From Dongia deserti (GTDB lineage: Bacteria; Pseudomonadota; Alphaproteobacteria; Dongiales; Dongiaceae), in NCBI RefSeq assembly GCF_003574735.1, contig NZ_QORW01000020.1, positions 45,214 to 109,213 of the forward strand: a DNA stretch of 64,000 nucleotides, in the 5' to 3' direction. The number at the start of each line of letters is the position of its first letter. The stretch's first letter is position 1. The translations under genes were made by a program, and so were the position numbers. Of the stretch, positions 36,215 through 43,536 are shown in pieces. The notes under the pieces were generated by a model. That model made no database searches and had not been told where the DNA came from. It saw only the letters and a program-made list of their open reading frames with translations.

Positions 36215-36526
36215 TCACCCACCGCCGTGCCCTTCGTCAAAACCGCGGCGCACCAGCTCGACCAGCGCGGCCACCGCTTCGTGCGCGTCGCCGCCATGGG
36301 CGCGGAAATGCAGGGTCGAGCCCTTGGCAGCCCTGAACGCCATCACCTTGACGATGCTCTTGGCATCGATCCAGGGGCCGTTCCCGGAAAGGCCCAGCTC
36401 GATCTTGCTGGCGAAGGTCTTCGCAAGCTTGGTGAGCTTGACCGACGGGCGCGCATGCAGGCCGACCTCATGCTCGATGAGGATCGCGCCGGTCGCCGCT
36501 GTCTCCGTGGCTACGCCGTTCTTCAT
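36215..36526 (-). CDS. HPr-like phosphocarrier protein (Dha-associated)
   Basis: A 103-residue phosphocarrier. EVGLHARPSVKLTKLAKTF contains the phospho-accepting His24, and DAKSIVKVMAFRAAKGSTLH is the segment around the regulatory Ser site and the second helix. The first 13 residues are an extra N-terminal extension and the C-terminus is Gly-rich. It overlaps the EIIA gene by 4 nt (ATGA) and directly precedes the EI gene. In E. coli this domain is the middle part of DhaM; here it is its own gene. It carries phosphate from EI to the EIIA domain. Confidence 0.9.
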   Translation of the reverse strand: MKNGVATETAATGAILIEHEVGLHARPSVKLTKLAKTFASKIELGLSGNGPWIDAKSIVKVMAFRAAKGSTLHFRAHGGDAHEAVAALVELVRRGFDEGHGGG

Positions 36527-36912
36527 CGTGCCGAATATTCCTCTGCCGTTTGCCGCACCAGATCGACGCTCGAGCCGCCGGCCGCTTCCGTAGCCGCCAC
36601 CACCGCACCCTCCACCACCGGCGCATTGCAGATCAAGACCCTGCCGCGCCGTTCCTCAGGCAGCATCTCGATCGCCATCTCGCTGTTGGTCTCCGCCCCG
36701 CCCAGATCCACCAGCACCACCACGCCGGCATTGGACCAGGCGCGATCGATCGCTGACATGATCTGGCCGACATCGGTGCCGAGACCGCCTGACGGATTGC
36801 CGCCGGTCCAGGCCAGCGGCACCTCTTCGCCCACCATCTGGCGCACCATGTCGGCGGCGCCTTCCGCGACCTTGGGCGAATGCGAGACGATGACGACTCC
36901 GACGCTCTCCAT
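36523..36912 (-). CDS. dhaM: DhaM-type EIIA (mannose-family) phosphotransferase subunit
   Basis: The 129-residue product phosphorylates ADP bound to DhaL. VGVVIVSHSPKVAEGAADMV carries the phospho-accepting His11, followed by GGLGTDVGQIMSAIDRA and VVVLVDLGGAETNSEMAIEM, which are the DhaM/EIIA-Man blocks. It is a single-domain version; HPr and EI are separate downstream genes. ATG 36912 overlaps the dhaL stop (TGATG). The ATG of HPr overlaps its own stop by 4 nt, so the relay components are co-translated. Confidence 0.9.
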   Translation of the reverse strand: MESVGVVIVSHSPKVAEGAADMVRQMVGEEVPLAWTGGNPSGGLGTDVGQIMSAIDRAWSNAGVVVLVDLGGAETNSEMAIEMLPEERRGRVLICNAPVVEGAVVAATEAAGGSSVDLVRQTAEEYSAR

Positions 36913-37520
36913 CACGCTTTCTCCAGGACTGAAGCGATGGCCTCGATCATGAGCGCCGAAGAACGCGCGCCAGGGTCCATGTGCCCGATCGATCGATCGC
37001 CAAGGAACGAGGCGCGGCCACGTAGCGCCTTGACCGGGATCGTCGCGTCCGCCGCGGCGTGAGCCGCGCGCGCAACCGCAGCCGCATCCGCCGTGCCTGC
37101 CTCGAGCGCCTCCGCTGTCGGGATCAGCACGTCGAGCATGGTCTTCTGGCCGCGCTCGGACTTGCCGCGCGCCTGGACGGCGGTGACCGCCCCGCGGAAT
37201 GCGCGAACCAGATCCGCGCGGCCAGGCTCGGCCGGCAGGTCCTTGCCCAGTGCCATGAACAGGGTGCCATAGAGCGGCCCGGAGGCGCCGCCCACCTTCA
37301 TCACCAGCATGGTACCGACACCCTTCAGGAAATCCGGCCAGGGCTTGGCGCTGAGATTGGCGACGTCGGCAAGCACAGCCTCGAAGCCACGTTTCATGTT
37401 GATGCCGTGGTCGCCGTCCCCGATCGCCTGATCGAGCGACGTCAATTCGTCGGCATGGCGATCGATCACGGTCGCCACCGCCTTCACCAGTTCTGCACGC
37501 AACTCTGCACCCAAATCCAT
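36912..37520 (-). CDS. dhaL: Dihydroxyacetone kinase ADP-binding subunit DhaL
   Basis: The 202-residue nucleotide-binding subunit; ADP is kept bound as a coenzyme and rephosphorylated by DhaM. SLDQAIGDGDHGINMKRGFE supplies the Mg-binding Asp30, Asp35 and Asp37. VGGASGPLYGTLFMALGK and KTMLDVLIPTAEAL complete the ADP pocket, and GRASFLGDRSIGHMDPGARS is the conserved C-terminal block. It follows the second ABC ATPase by 12 nt. The gene order dhaL-dhaM-HPr-EI-x-dhaK differs from the E. coli dhaKLM order. Confidence 0.94.
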   Translation of the reverse strand: MDLGAELRAELVKAVATVIDRHADELTSLDQAIGDGDHGINMKRGFEAVLADVANLSAKPWPDFLKGVGTMLVMKVGGASGPLYGTLFMALGKDLPAEPGRADLVRAFRGAVTAVQARGKSERGQKTMLDVLIPTAEALEAGTADAAAVARAAHAAADATIPVKALRGRASFLGDRSIGHMDPGARSSALMIEAIASVLEKA

Positions 37521-37532
37521 TCCACTCAGCTC

Positions 37533-38546
37533 CTAGATTCTGATCCGCTCACCATCCGCGCCGAAATAAAGCGGCCGGCGCAGGGCGATATCGACCGCAT
37601 CGCCGACCGACAATTCGACCTCCGGATCGACCAGCGTCACCAGCTTGTGCTGCCCGATCGTGAGATGCAAATGGTTCTGATCGCCGAGATGCTCGATCCA
37701 CTCCACTTTAGCGTGGGCACCGCCATTGGCGCGCGCGATGGTCACATGCTCCGTCCGGGCGCCGATGGTCCAGGTGCCGGCCGGCGCCGGATGCGACGGA
37801 AAGGCGGATGGCGGCAGCAGGTTGATGGAGGGCATGCCGAGTCGCGTCGCCACATAGATGTTGCGCGGCGATTCGTAGATCTCGCGCGGCGACCCGATCT
37901 GCACTAGGCGGCCGTGATCCAGCACGCCGATCCGGGTGGCCATAGTCATGGCCTCGGTCTGATCGTGCGTGACATAGAGCATTGTCGCGCCAAGATCCTG
38001 CTGAATGTGCTTCAGCTCCAGGCGCAGCTCGGCCCGCAGCTTGGCATCAAGCGACGAGAGCGGCTCATCCATCAGGTAGATCGAGGGCGAGCGAACCAAG
38101 GCCCGGCCGATCGCGACCCGCTGCATCTCGCCGCCGGAGAGGCGCGTGGCGCGGTTCTGCAGCTTCTGGTCGATGCGCAGCAGCTTGGCGACTCGTTCGA
38201 CCGTATGCCGGATCGCATCCTCGTCCACGCGCCGCGCCGGCGAGCGCAGCGGGAAAGCCAGGTTGTCGTAGACGCTAAGATGTGGATAGAGCGAGTATTG
38301 CTGGAACACGAAGGCGACGTTGCGCTCCATCGGCGACAGGGGTGTCGCATCGCGGCCGCCGATGGAAACGCGCCCGTGATCAGGCTTTTCGAGACCGGCG
38401 ATCAAGCGCAGCGTCGTCGTCTTGCCGGCGCCCGTCGGGCCTAGCAGAACGACGAACTCGCCATCGTGGATAGTGAGGTCGATTCCGGTGACGGCGGTCA
38501 CGTCGCCAAAGCGTTTTTCGACCCGCTCGAGGCGTACCTCAGCCAT
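37533..38546 (-). CDS. Polyol/sugar ABC transporter ATPase, second (GlpS/GlpT-like)
   Basis: A 337-residue ATPase of the MalK/UgpC group: Walker A LLGPTGAGKTTTLRLIAG near 31-48, Q-loop FVFQQYSLYPHLSVYDNLAF, signature LSGGEMQRVAIGRALVRSPS, Walker B IYLMDEPLSSLD and the switch His in YVTHDQTEAMTMA. A C-terminal TOBE/regulatory domain follows (about 240-337). ATG 38546 (MAEVRLERVEK) overlaps the first ATPase by 8 nt; longer in-frame codons extend into that gene. Two distinct ATPases in one importer are a mark of the rhizobial glycerol transporter GlpSTPQUV. Confidence 0.9.
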   Translation of the reverse strand: MAEVRLERVEKRFGDVTAVTGIDLTIHDGEFVVLLGPTGAGKTTTLRLIAGLEKPDHGRVSIGGRDATPLSPMERNVAFVFQQYSLYPHLSVYDNLAFPLRSPARRVDEDAIRHTVERVAKLLRIDQKLQNRATRLSGGEMQRVAIGRALVRSPSIYLMDEPLSSLDAKLRAELRLELKHIQQDLGATMLYVTHDQTEAMTMATRIGVLDHGRLVQIGSPREIYESPRNIYVATRLGMPSINLLPPSAFPSHPAPAGTWTIGARTEHVTIARANGGAHAKVEWIEHLGDQNHLHLTIGQHKLVTLVDPEVELSVGDAVDIALRRPLYFGADGERIRI

Positions 38547-39636
38547 GAGCCGCTCCGTCGAACAGGGCCGACCGAACGGCACGACCGCTTTGCTTGTCGA
38601 ACAAAGAGAGGCGACTTGAGGCGAAGCGCAGGCCGACATTCTCTCCAGGCCTTACTTCACCGGTCGACTTGGTGCGGGCCTTGATCTGCCCGAACTGCGT
38701 GTTGACCGTGACGATCTGCGTCGTGCCCAGATATTCGCTGCCATAGACCGCGCCACGCAAAGGCGAATTGTCGTCGAAGGCGATATGCTCCGGCCGGACG
38801 CCGAGCGCCAAGTCGCGCGGCGCCACGTCCTCTTGCAGCACCGGCATCTCCACCACGGCATCGCCTAGCAGCGCTTCGCCGGAGCCGCGCGGAATGCCCG
38901 CGTGGAAATGCAGGAAGTTCATCGGCGGCGAACCGATGAAATCCGCAACGAACATGCTAGCCGGTCTGGCATAGATCTCCTGCGGCGGGCCGAACTGCTC
39001 GACTTCGCCGCGATTCATGATGGCGATCTTGTCCGCCATGGACATGGCTTCGAGCTGATCATGCGTGACATAGACCGTCGTTGCCTTCAGCCGATCGTGC
39101 AGGCCGCGCAGCTCGCTGCACATCAGGTGCCGGAACTCGGAATCGAGCGCACCTAGCGGCTCATCCATCAGGAAGCACATCGGCTCGCGCACGATCGCGC
39201 GGCCGAGCGCCACGCGCTGCCGGTCGCCACCGGAGAGGCCCGTCACGGATTTGTCGAGGATATGCTCGATCCTCAAGATGCGCGCTGCTTCCTCGACCCG
39301 GCGGTTGATCTCCTTCTGCGGCATTCCCTGGCACTTCAGAGAGAACGCGATGTTCTTGCGCACGTTCATGTGCGGATAGAGCGCGAACAGCTGGAACACG
39401 AAGGCGATGTCGCGCTCCGCCGCGCGCTTGAAGGTCACGTCATTGCCGCCGAGCAGGATGCGCCCCGAGGTCGGCAGCTCCAGTCCCGCGATCATGCGCA
39501 AGGTCGTGGTCTTGCCACAGCCCGACGGTCCGAGCAGGACGAAGAAATCGCCGCTCTCCACGACGAAGTTAGAGTCCTTGACTGCGGCAAAATCGCCGAA
39601 GCTCTTGTGCAGTTGCTCGACCCGGATCTCAGCCAT
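38539..39636 (-). CDS. Polyol/sugar ABC transporter ATPase, first (GlpS/GlpT-like)
   Basis: A 365-residue ATPase. Walker A is LLGPSGCGKTTTLRMIAG, the Q-loop region reads FVFQLFALYPHMNVRKNIAF, the signature is LSGGDRQRVALGRAIVREPM and Walker B is CFLMDEPLGALD. A C-terminal regulatory domain with TOBE motif GVRPEHIAF follows. Compared with its partner it has LF where most relatives have QY after the Q of the Q-loop, typical of one member of the paired Glp-type ATPases. It lies 3 nt after the small membrane protein gene and 8 nt into the next ATPase. Confidence 0.9.
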   Translation of the reverse strand: MAEIRVEQLHKSFGDFAAVKDSNFVVESGDFFVLLGPSGCGKTTTLRMIAGLELPTSGRILLGGNDVTFKRAAERDIAFVFQLFALYPHMNVRKNIAFSLKCQGMPQKEINRRVEEAARILRIEHILDKSVTGLSGGDRQRVALGRAIVREPMCFLMDEPLGALDSEFRHLMCSELRGLHDRLKATTVYVTHDQLEAMSMADKIAIMNRGEVEQFGPPQEIYARPASMFVADFIGSPPMNFLHFHAGIPRGSGEALLGDAVVEMPVLQEDVAPRDLALGVRPEHIAFDDNSPLRGAVYGSEYLGTTQIVTVNTQFGQIKARTKSTGEVRPGENVGLRFASSRLSLFDKQSGRAVRSALFDGAAHG

Positions 39637-39639
39637 GAT

Positions 39640-39861
39640 CTACTCCGGGAACTTGCTGACGATCGTGAACATGACGGTTCCCACCAATACGACCGTGAAG
39701 GACCAGCCATAGAGTGTGATTGTGAATGGCTGCACGAGCATGAGGACCCCGATCGCGATGAGCGCGACGGCGATGTTCTCCATCAGGTTCCGGCGTGCCC
39801 AACGCGGCCAGCGCTTCTGCGGCGCGCCCTTACTCGGCGTGGATTGCGGCAGCGCGCTCAT
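39640..39861 (-). CDS. Small two-helix membrane protein of the ABC transporter operon
   Basis: A 73-residue protein. A basic N-terminus (KGAPQKRWPRWARRN) is followed by two hydrophobic segments, NIAVALIAIGVLMLVQPFTI and TVVLVGTVMFTIVSK. It overlaps the upstream permease by 4 nt and precedes the first ATPase by 3 nt, so it belongs to the transporter. Glycerol ABC operons of rhizobia also carry a small membrane protein (GlpU, DUF2160) at a comparable place; I cannot show homology from sequence alone. It may stabilise the permeases. Inside-positive topology puts the N-terminus in the cytoplasm. Confidence 0.72.
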   Translation of the reverse strand: MSALPQSTPSKGAPQKRWPRWARRNLMENIAVALIAIGVLMLVQPFTITLYGWSFTVVLVGTVMFTIVSKFPE

Positions 39862-40811
39862 TTCCGCACCGCACCGAAGGTGATGCCGCGCAGCAGATGC
39901 TTGCGCAACAACACGGTGAACACCACGACCGGAATCAGGAACAGAGTGGTTCCCGCGCCGACCGCCGGCCAGTCCATGCCGCCCTCCCCGATGATGGTTG
40001 GAATGAAAGGCGGTGCGGTCTGCGCCTGCCCAGAGGTCAGCAGAACCGCGAAGGCATATTCGTTCCAGGCGAAGATCAGGCAGAAGATCGAGGTGGCGGC
40101 GATGCCGGTCGCGGCCTGGGGCAGCACGACCTTGAAGAAGGCCTGCAGCCGTGTATAGCCGTCGATCATCGCGGCCTCCTCGTACTCCCGCGGGATTTCG
40201 TCGATGAAGCCCTTGAGCAGCCAGACGGCCAGCGACACGTTGACGGCCGTGTAGAGCAGGACCATGCCGAGAGCGGAATCCGACAGGCCAACTTCGCGGT
40301 ACATGAGATAGATCGGGATCGCGACCGCGATCGGCGGCATCATGCGCGTCGAAAGAATGAAGAACAGCAGGTCATCCTTCAGCGGGATCTTGAAGCGCGA
40401 GAAGGCATAGGCCGCGAACACCCCCAAGGAAACAGCCAGGAAGGTCGAGCCGAAGGCGATGATCAGCGAGTTGATGAAGCGCGGGATGTAGTTCGACGGA
40501 CCGGCGATCACCATTTCGCGCTTGCGCGTGACCTCCTCGCAGGCGCCCTGGGGCGGGCCAAGCGATTCGATGTATTCGTCAGTCTGACGTGTCCGCGTGG
40601 TGAAGAGATTGCAGTAGCCTTCGAGCGATGGATCGAAAACGATCTTCGGCGGATAAGAGATCGAGTCCGGCGGCGTCTTCCAGGCGGTGGCGAAGATCCA
40701 GGCCAGCGGGACCATGGTGACCACAGCATAGAGGATCACCAGGAAGGCCGCTATCCGCTTGGAAGTGGCGGACGGCTCTACGACCGAATGCGCAGTGCTG
40801 GCGCCGCTCAT
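39858..40811 (-). CDS. Polyol/sugar ABC transporter permease (MalG type)
   Basis: A 317-residue BPD_transp_1 permease with six to seven membrane helices. The cytoplasmic EAA loop REYEEAAMIDGYTRLQAFFK (with the G spaced as usual) docks onto an ATPase. A long periplasmic insert (about 45-105, rich in charged residues) follows the first helix, a feature of the GlpQ type. The start overlaps the other permease by 4 nt, and its end overlaps the small membrane protein gene. It forms the channel heterodimer with the upstream permease. Confidence 0.9.
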   Translation of the reverse strand: MSGASTAHSVVEPSATSKRIAAFLVILYAVVTMVPLAWIFATAWKTPPDSISYPPKIVFDPSLEGYCNLFTTRTRQTDEYIESLGPPQGACEEVTRKREMVIAGPSNYIPRFINSLIIAFGSTFLAVSLGVFAAYAFSRFKIPLKDDLLFFILSTRMMPPIAVAIPIYLMYREVGLSDSALGMVLLYTAVNVSLAVWLLKGFIDEIPREYEEAAMIDGYTRLQAFFKVVLPQAATGIAATSIFCLIFAWNEYAFAVLLTSGQAQTAPPFIPTIIGEGGMDWPAVGAGTTLFLIPVVVFTVLLRKHLLRGITFGAVRK

Positions 40812-41761
40812 CTCTGCTTCACCTTGTTAAGGGCCCGCACGTAGATGTTGGCGAGTCCGAATACCACCACGAACAGGATGATGGCGAAGGCCGAGGAGTA
40901 ACCGGTGCGATAGGCCTCGAACGCCTGGCGCTTGAGCGTGATGGAGGCGAGTTCCGTGGTGGAGCCGGGCCCGCCGCCGGTCAGCAGCATCACCATGTCG
41001 AACATCTTGAAGTTCTCGATGCCGCGGAACAGCACCGCCAGCATGATGAACGGCAGCGCCATCGGCAGCGTGATGGACCAGAACTGCCGCCACTTGGAGG
41101 CGCGATCTACCTCCGCCGCTTCGTAGATGTAGTCGGGGATGGACCGCAGCCCCGCGAGGCAGATCAGCATCACGTAAGGCGTCCACATCCAGGTATCGAC
41201 GATCACGATCGCCCACGGCGCGAGCGTGACGGAGCCCAGCATCTCGAACGACGACGGCGGTAGGCCGGTGAAGAACGAGACGATGTAATTGAACAGGCCG
41301 ATCTGCGGCTGATAGAGGAACTTCCAGAAGTTGCCGACCACGGCCGGCGATAGCATCATCGGGATGAGGATGATGGTCGTCCAGAAGGCGTGGCCGCGGA
41401 ACTTGCGGTCGACGAGATAGGCCAAGGTGAAGCCAATCAGTGTCTGGAAGAAGATGGTCCAGAACACGAAATGCGCGGTCGCCTGCATGGCCGCCCAGAC
41501 TTCCGGCGAGCTCAAAATATCCTGGTACCACTTCAATCCGACATTCACGACCGGGCGGTTGGGCCGGTTCGAGGCGTAGTTCGTGAAACTGAGATGGATC
41601 GTCCAGATCAGCGGAAAGATGTTGATCGCCAGCAGCAGAACGATCGTCGGCGCGACGAACAGCCACGCGATCGAGCAGTCGGACAGGCCGCGGATGGCGC
41701 GCGCCACGCTCGGCGGAGTCGCGCTCGCGACGCGGTCTGCAACGGCATTGATGTCGGGCAT
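40808..41761 (-). CDS. Polyol/sugar ABC transporter permease (MalF type)
   Basis: A 317-residue permease. After a cytoplasmic N-terminus of about 30 residues come six hydrophobic segments (first IAWLFVAPTIVLLLAINIFP). The EAA loop reads IPDYIYEAAEVDRASKWRQF. GGGPGSTTELASITLKRQAF near the C-terminus is typical of this permease type. The gene is separated from the binding-protein gene by 72 nt that contain a perfect 12-bp hairpin, and is co-translated with the next permease by a 4-nt overlap. Confidence 0.9.
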   Translation of the reverse strand: MPDINAVADRVASATPPSVARAIRGLSDCSIAWLFVAPTIVLLLAINIFPLIWTIHLSFTNYASNRPNRPVVNVGLKWYQDILSSPEVWAAMQATAHFVFWTIFFQTLIGFTLAYLVDRKFRGHAFWTTIILIPMMLSPAVVGNFWKFLYQPQIGLFNYIVSFFTGLPPSSFEMLGSVTLAPWAIVIVDTWMWTPYVMLICLAGLRSIPDYIYEAAEVDRASKWRQFWSITLPMALPFIMLAVLFRGIENFKMFDMVMLLTGGGPGSTTELASITLKRQAFEAYRTGYSSAFAIILFVVVFGLANIYVRALNKVKQR

Positions 41762-41779
41762 GCGATTCCTGGCTCCTGC

Positions 41780-41810
41780 GGCATCTCCGGATGTCCAGTC
41801 CGGAGATGCC
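41780..41810 (-). other. 12-bp hairpin between binding-protein and permease genes
   Basis: GGCATCTCCGGA, 7-nt loop, TCCGGAGATGCC: a perfect 12-bp stem directly after the binding-protein stop codon. No T-run follows in the direction of transcription, so it is more likely a 3'-end stabiliser of the binding-protein message, or a partial terminator, than a full stop. A similar hairpin follows the other binding-protein gene at 59581-59608. Confidence 0.7.
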
Positions 41811-41833
41811 GGCGCGGAAGTATAATCAAACTG

Positions 41834-43150
41834 CTAGATCTTGCCTTCTTCCTGGAAGATCGCAGTCCAGTCTTGGATCAGGCCGTCCAGGGCCTCCTTA
41901 GCCGTGCCCTTGTCGGCCACGACATAGTCATGCATGCGCTTCTGCATCGCCTGCAGCAGCGAGGCATAGGCCGGCTCCTGCCAGAAGTCCTGCACGCCGC
42001 CCATAGCCTCCAGGAACTGCGCCGCGAAGGGCTGCGAGTCCTTGAAGCTCGGGTCATTCAGCACGGCCTTGTGGCAGGCATAGCCGCCCAGCGACCACCA
42101 CTTCTTCTGCACGTCGGGCTGGGCGAACCATTTGATGTACGCCAGCGCGCCTTCCATGTTGTCGGTGTTTGCGACGACGGAGATGCCCTGCCCGCCCAGG
42201 GTCGAGGCGGCGACCTTCTGGCCCGGATTGACGAAGAACCCGGTGACCGTGCCGACCTTCTCGTCCTTCGCCATGCCGGGCATGAAGGCGAACCAGTTCA
42301 TCATCATGGCGACCTGGCCCGATTTGAAGGCGTCGAGTCCCTCACCCATGTAGCTGTCGGTGTAGCCCGGAGGTGTGCAGCACTTGTAGATCTCCTTGTA
42401 CATCTCCAGACCCGCGACGGCGTCCGCAGAGTTCACCGCGCCTTCCATGTCGTACTTGCCAGGTGTGTTCTCGTACTTGAAGCCGTACGGATAGAGCGCC
42501 GAGGTGACGCCCATGGTGATGCCTTCCGAAGCGCGCTCCGTGAAGATCGCGGCGCCATACACCGTCTTGCCGTCGATCTTGCGGCCTTGAAAGAACTCCG
42601 CCGTCTCCTTGAGCTCGGTCCAGGTCTTTGGCGGTGCCAGGTCGCGGTTGTACTTCGCCTTATATTCCGCTTGCAGGTTCGGATTCTCGAACCAATCCTT
42701 GCGATAAAACCAACCGTTCGCGTCGCCCATCGCCGGCAGCGCCCAGTAGTTCGGCGTGCCTTTCGGCCAGGTGGAATAGGCGTAGACGGTGGCATCCGCG
42801 AAGTCCGACATCTTGATTCCTTCCCTGTCGAAGAAATCGTTCAGCTTCACGTAATAGCCGTTCTCTGCGGAGCCGCCGATCCACTGCGAGTCACCGATCA
42901 GCAGATCGCACAGCTTGCCGCCGGAATTCAGTTCATTGAGCATGCGGTCGGCGAAATTCGGCCACGGCACGAACTCGAACTTCATCTTCGTGCCGCTCGC
43001 CTTCTCGAAATCCTTGGACATTTCGACCAGAGCGTTGGCTGGGTCCCAGGCGGCCCAGCACAAGGTCAGTTCGGCGGCTTGTGCTTCGCCCATCGGCGCC
43101 AGAGCGACGATCGCGGCCAGCGCGCTTGCGCTCGCCAGTAGCTTCCTCAT
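41834..43150 (-). CDS. Extracellular solute-binding protein family 1 (GlpV-like)
   Basis: A 438-residue periplasmic binding protein with signal peptide MRKLLASASALAAIVALAPM cleaved after GEAQAA near residue 25. The mature protein starts ELTLCWAAWDPANALVEMSK and contains CDLLIGDSQWIGGSAENGYY and AMMMNWFAFMPGMAK. The NWF/Trp-rich pocket and two pairs of Cys (KCCTPPG) resemble the GlpV/glycerol-type group. ATG 43150 has GGAGGAAA upstream. It is the first gene of an eleven-gene operon ending in dhaK. The Dha-type kinase suggests glycerol, dihydroxyacetone or a C4 polyol/ketose; the divergent xylose genes keep a pentitol possible. Confidence 0.88.
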   Translation of the reverse strand: MRKLLASASALAAIVALAPMGEAQAAELTLCWAAWDPANALVEMSKDFEKASGTKMKFEFVPWPNFADRMLNELNSGGKLCDLLIGDSQWIGGSAENGYYVKLNDFFDREGIKMSDFADATVYAYSTWPKGTPNYWALPAMGDANGWFYRKDWFENPNLQAEYKAKYNRDLAPPKTWTELKETAEFFQGRKIDGKTVYGAAIFTERASEGITMGVTSALYPYGFKYENTPGKYDMEGAVNSADAVAGLEMYKEIYKCCTPPGYTDSYMGEGLDAFKSGQVAMMMNWFAFMPGMAKDEKVGTVTGFFVNPGQKVAASTLGGQGISVVANTDNMEGALAYIKWFAQPDVQKKWWSLGGYACHKAVLNDPSFKDSQPFAAQFLEAMGGVQDFWQEPAYASLLQAMQKRMHDYVVADKGTAKEALDGLIQDWTAIFQEEGKI

Positions 43151-43301
43151 CTCGATTTCCTCCCACTGTTGAGATTCATCTCCCAGGCACCCCTGCCACC
43201 GGGAGATCCCAACCCCGTCCACTTGGGCGTGGCTGGGCTTGCTTGTGCTTGTTGATGCCGCCGCTGCCGCGCCTGACTCGTCTTAAGCGGCCTCGTCGTG
43301 A

Positions 43302-43330
43302 TGTTTAGTAGTAGACCATGATACTAAACA
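43302..43330. promoter_or_regulatory. Candidate operator TGTTTAGTA-N11-TACTAAACA
   Basis: A perfect 9-bp inverted repeat with an 11-nt spacer, 152 nt upstream of the binding-protein gene. The spacer includes ATGAT, and TATCAT on the minus strand could be a -10 box overlapped by the site. The half-site recurs as ACTAAACA at 43441-43448. Confidence 0.55.
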
Positions 43331-43425
43331 ATGCAATGAACATTCGTCCCTCGACGGAACTTTTCTGTGGGGTTTACCGCTGCAGCGCAGCATTCTGACG
43401 CGACATGACTGGTCGTAGGTCATAC

Positions 43426-43440
43426 TGGAAACGATTTCAA
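43426..43440. promoter_or_regulatory. LacI-type operator candidate
   Basis: TGGAAACGATTTCAA contains GAAA-CGA-TTTC, an imperfect LacI-family operator shape with a central CG, 96 nt upstream of the LacI-family start. It may mediate autoregulation. Confidence 0.45.
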
Positions 43441-43483
43441 ACTAAACACTGGGCAGATCAACTCAACAACACGTCATCAGACC

Positions 43484-43499
43484 TGAGGTATTCACCTCA
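43484..43499. promoter_or_regulatory. Palindrome upstream of the LacI-family gene
   Basis: TGAGGT-ATTC-ACCTCA, a perfect 6-bp inverted repeat ending 37 nt before the regulator's start codon. In the transcript it would be a small hairpin; in DNA it could be a second operator. Confidence 0.35.
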
Positions 43500-43536
43500 A
43501 GAATGTGTTGCGCACGTCATTGCCTCAGAGCAAAGT

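Larger units (their letters stand above)
43151..43536. other. Divergent regulatory region between the ABC/dha operon and the lacI-xyl genes
   Basis: This 386-nt gap has no gene. It contains an IR TGTTTAGTA-N11-TACTAAACA (43302-43330), a repeated half-site ACTAAACA (43441-43448), a LacI-type site (43426-43440) and a TGAGGT-N4-ACCTCA palindrome (43484-43499). The density of symmetric sites suggests joint control of both operons. Confidence 0.6.

Noticed and set aside
41390..43141. 583-residue plus-strand open frame
   Set aside because: It is the antisense shadow of the solute-binding protein and permease genes.
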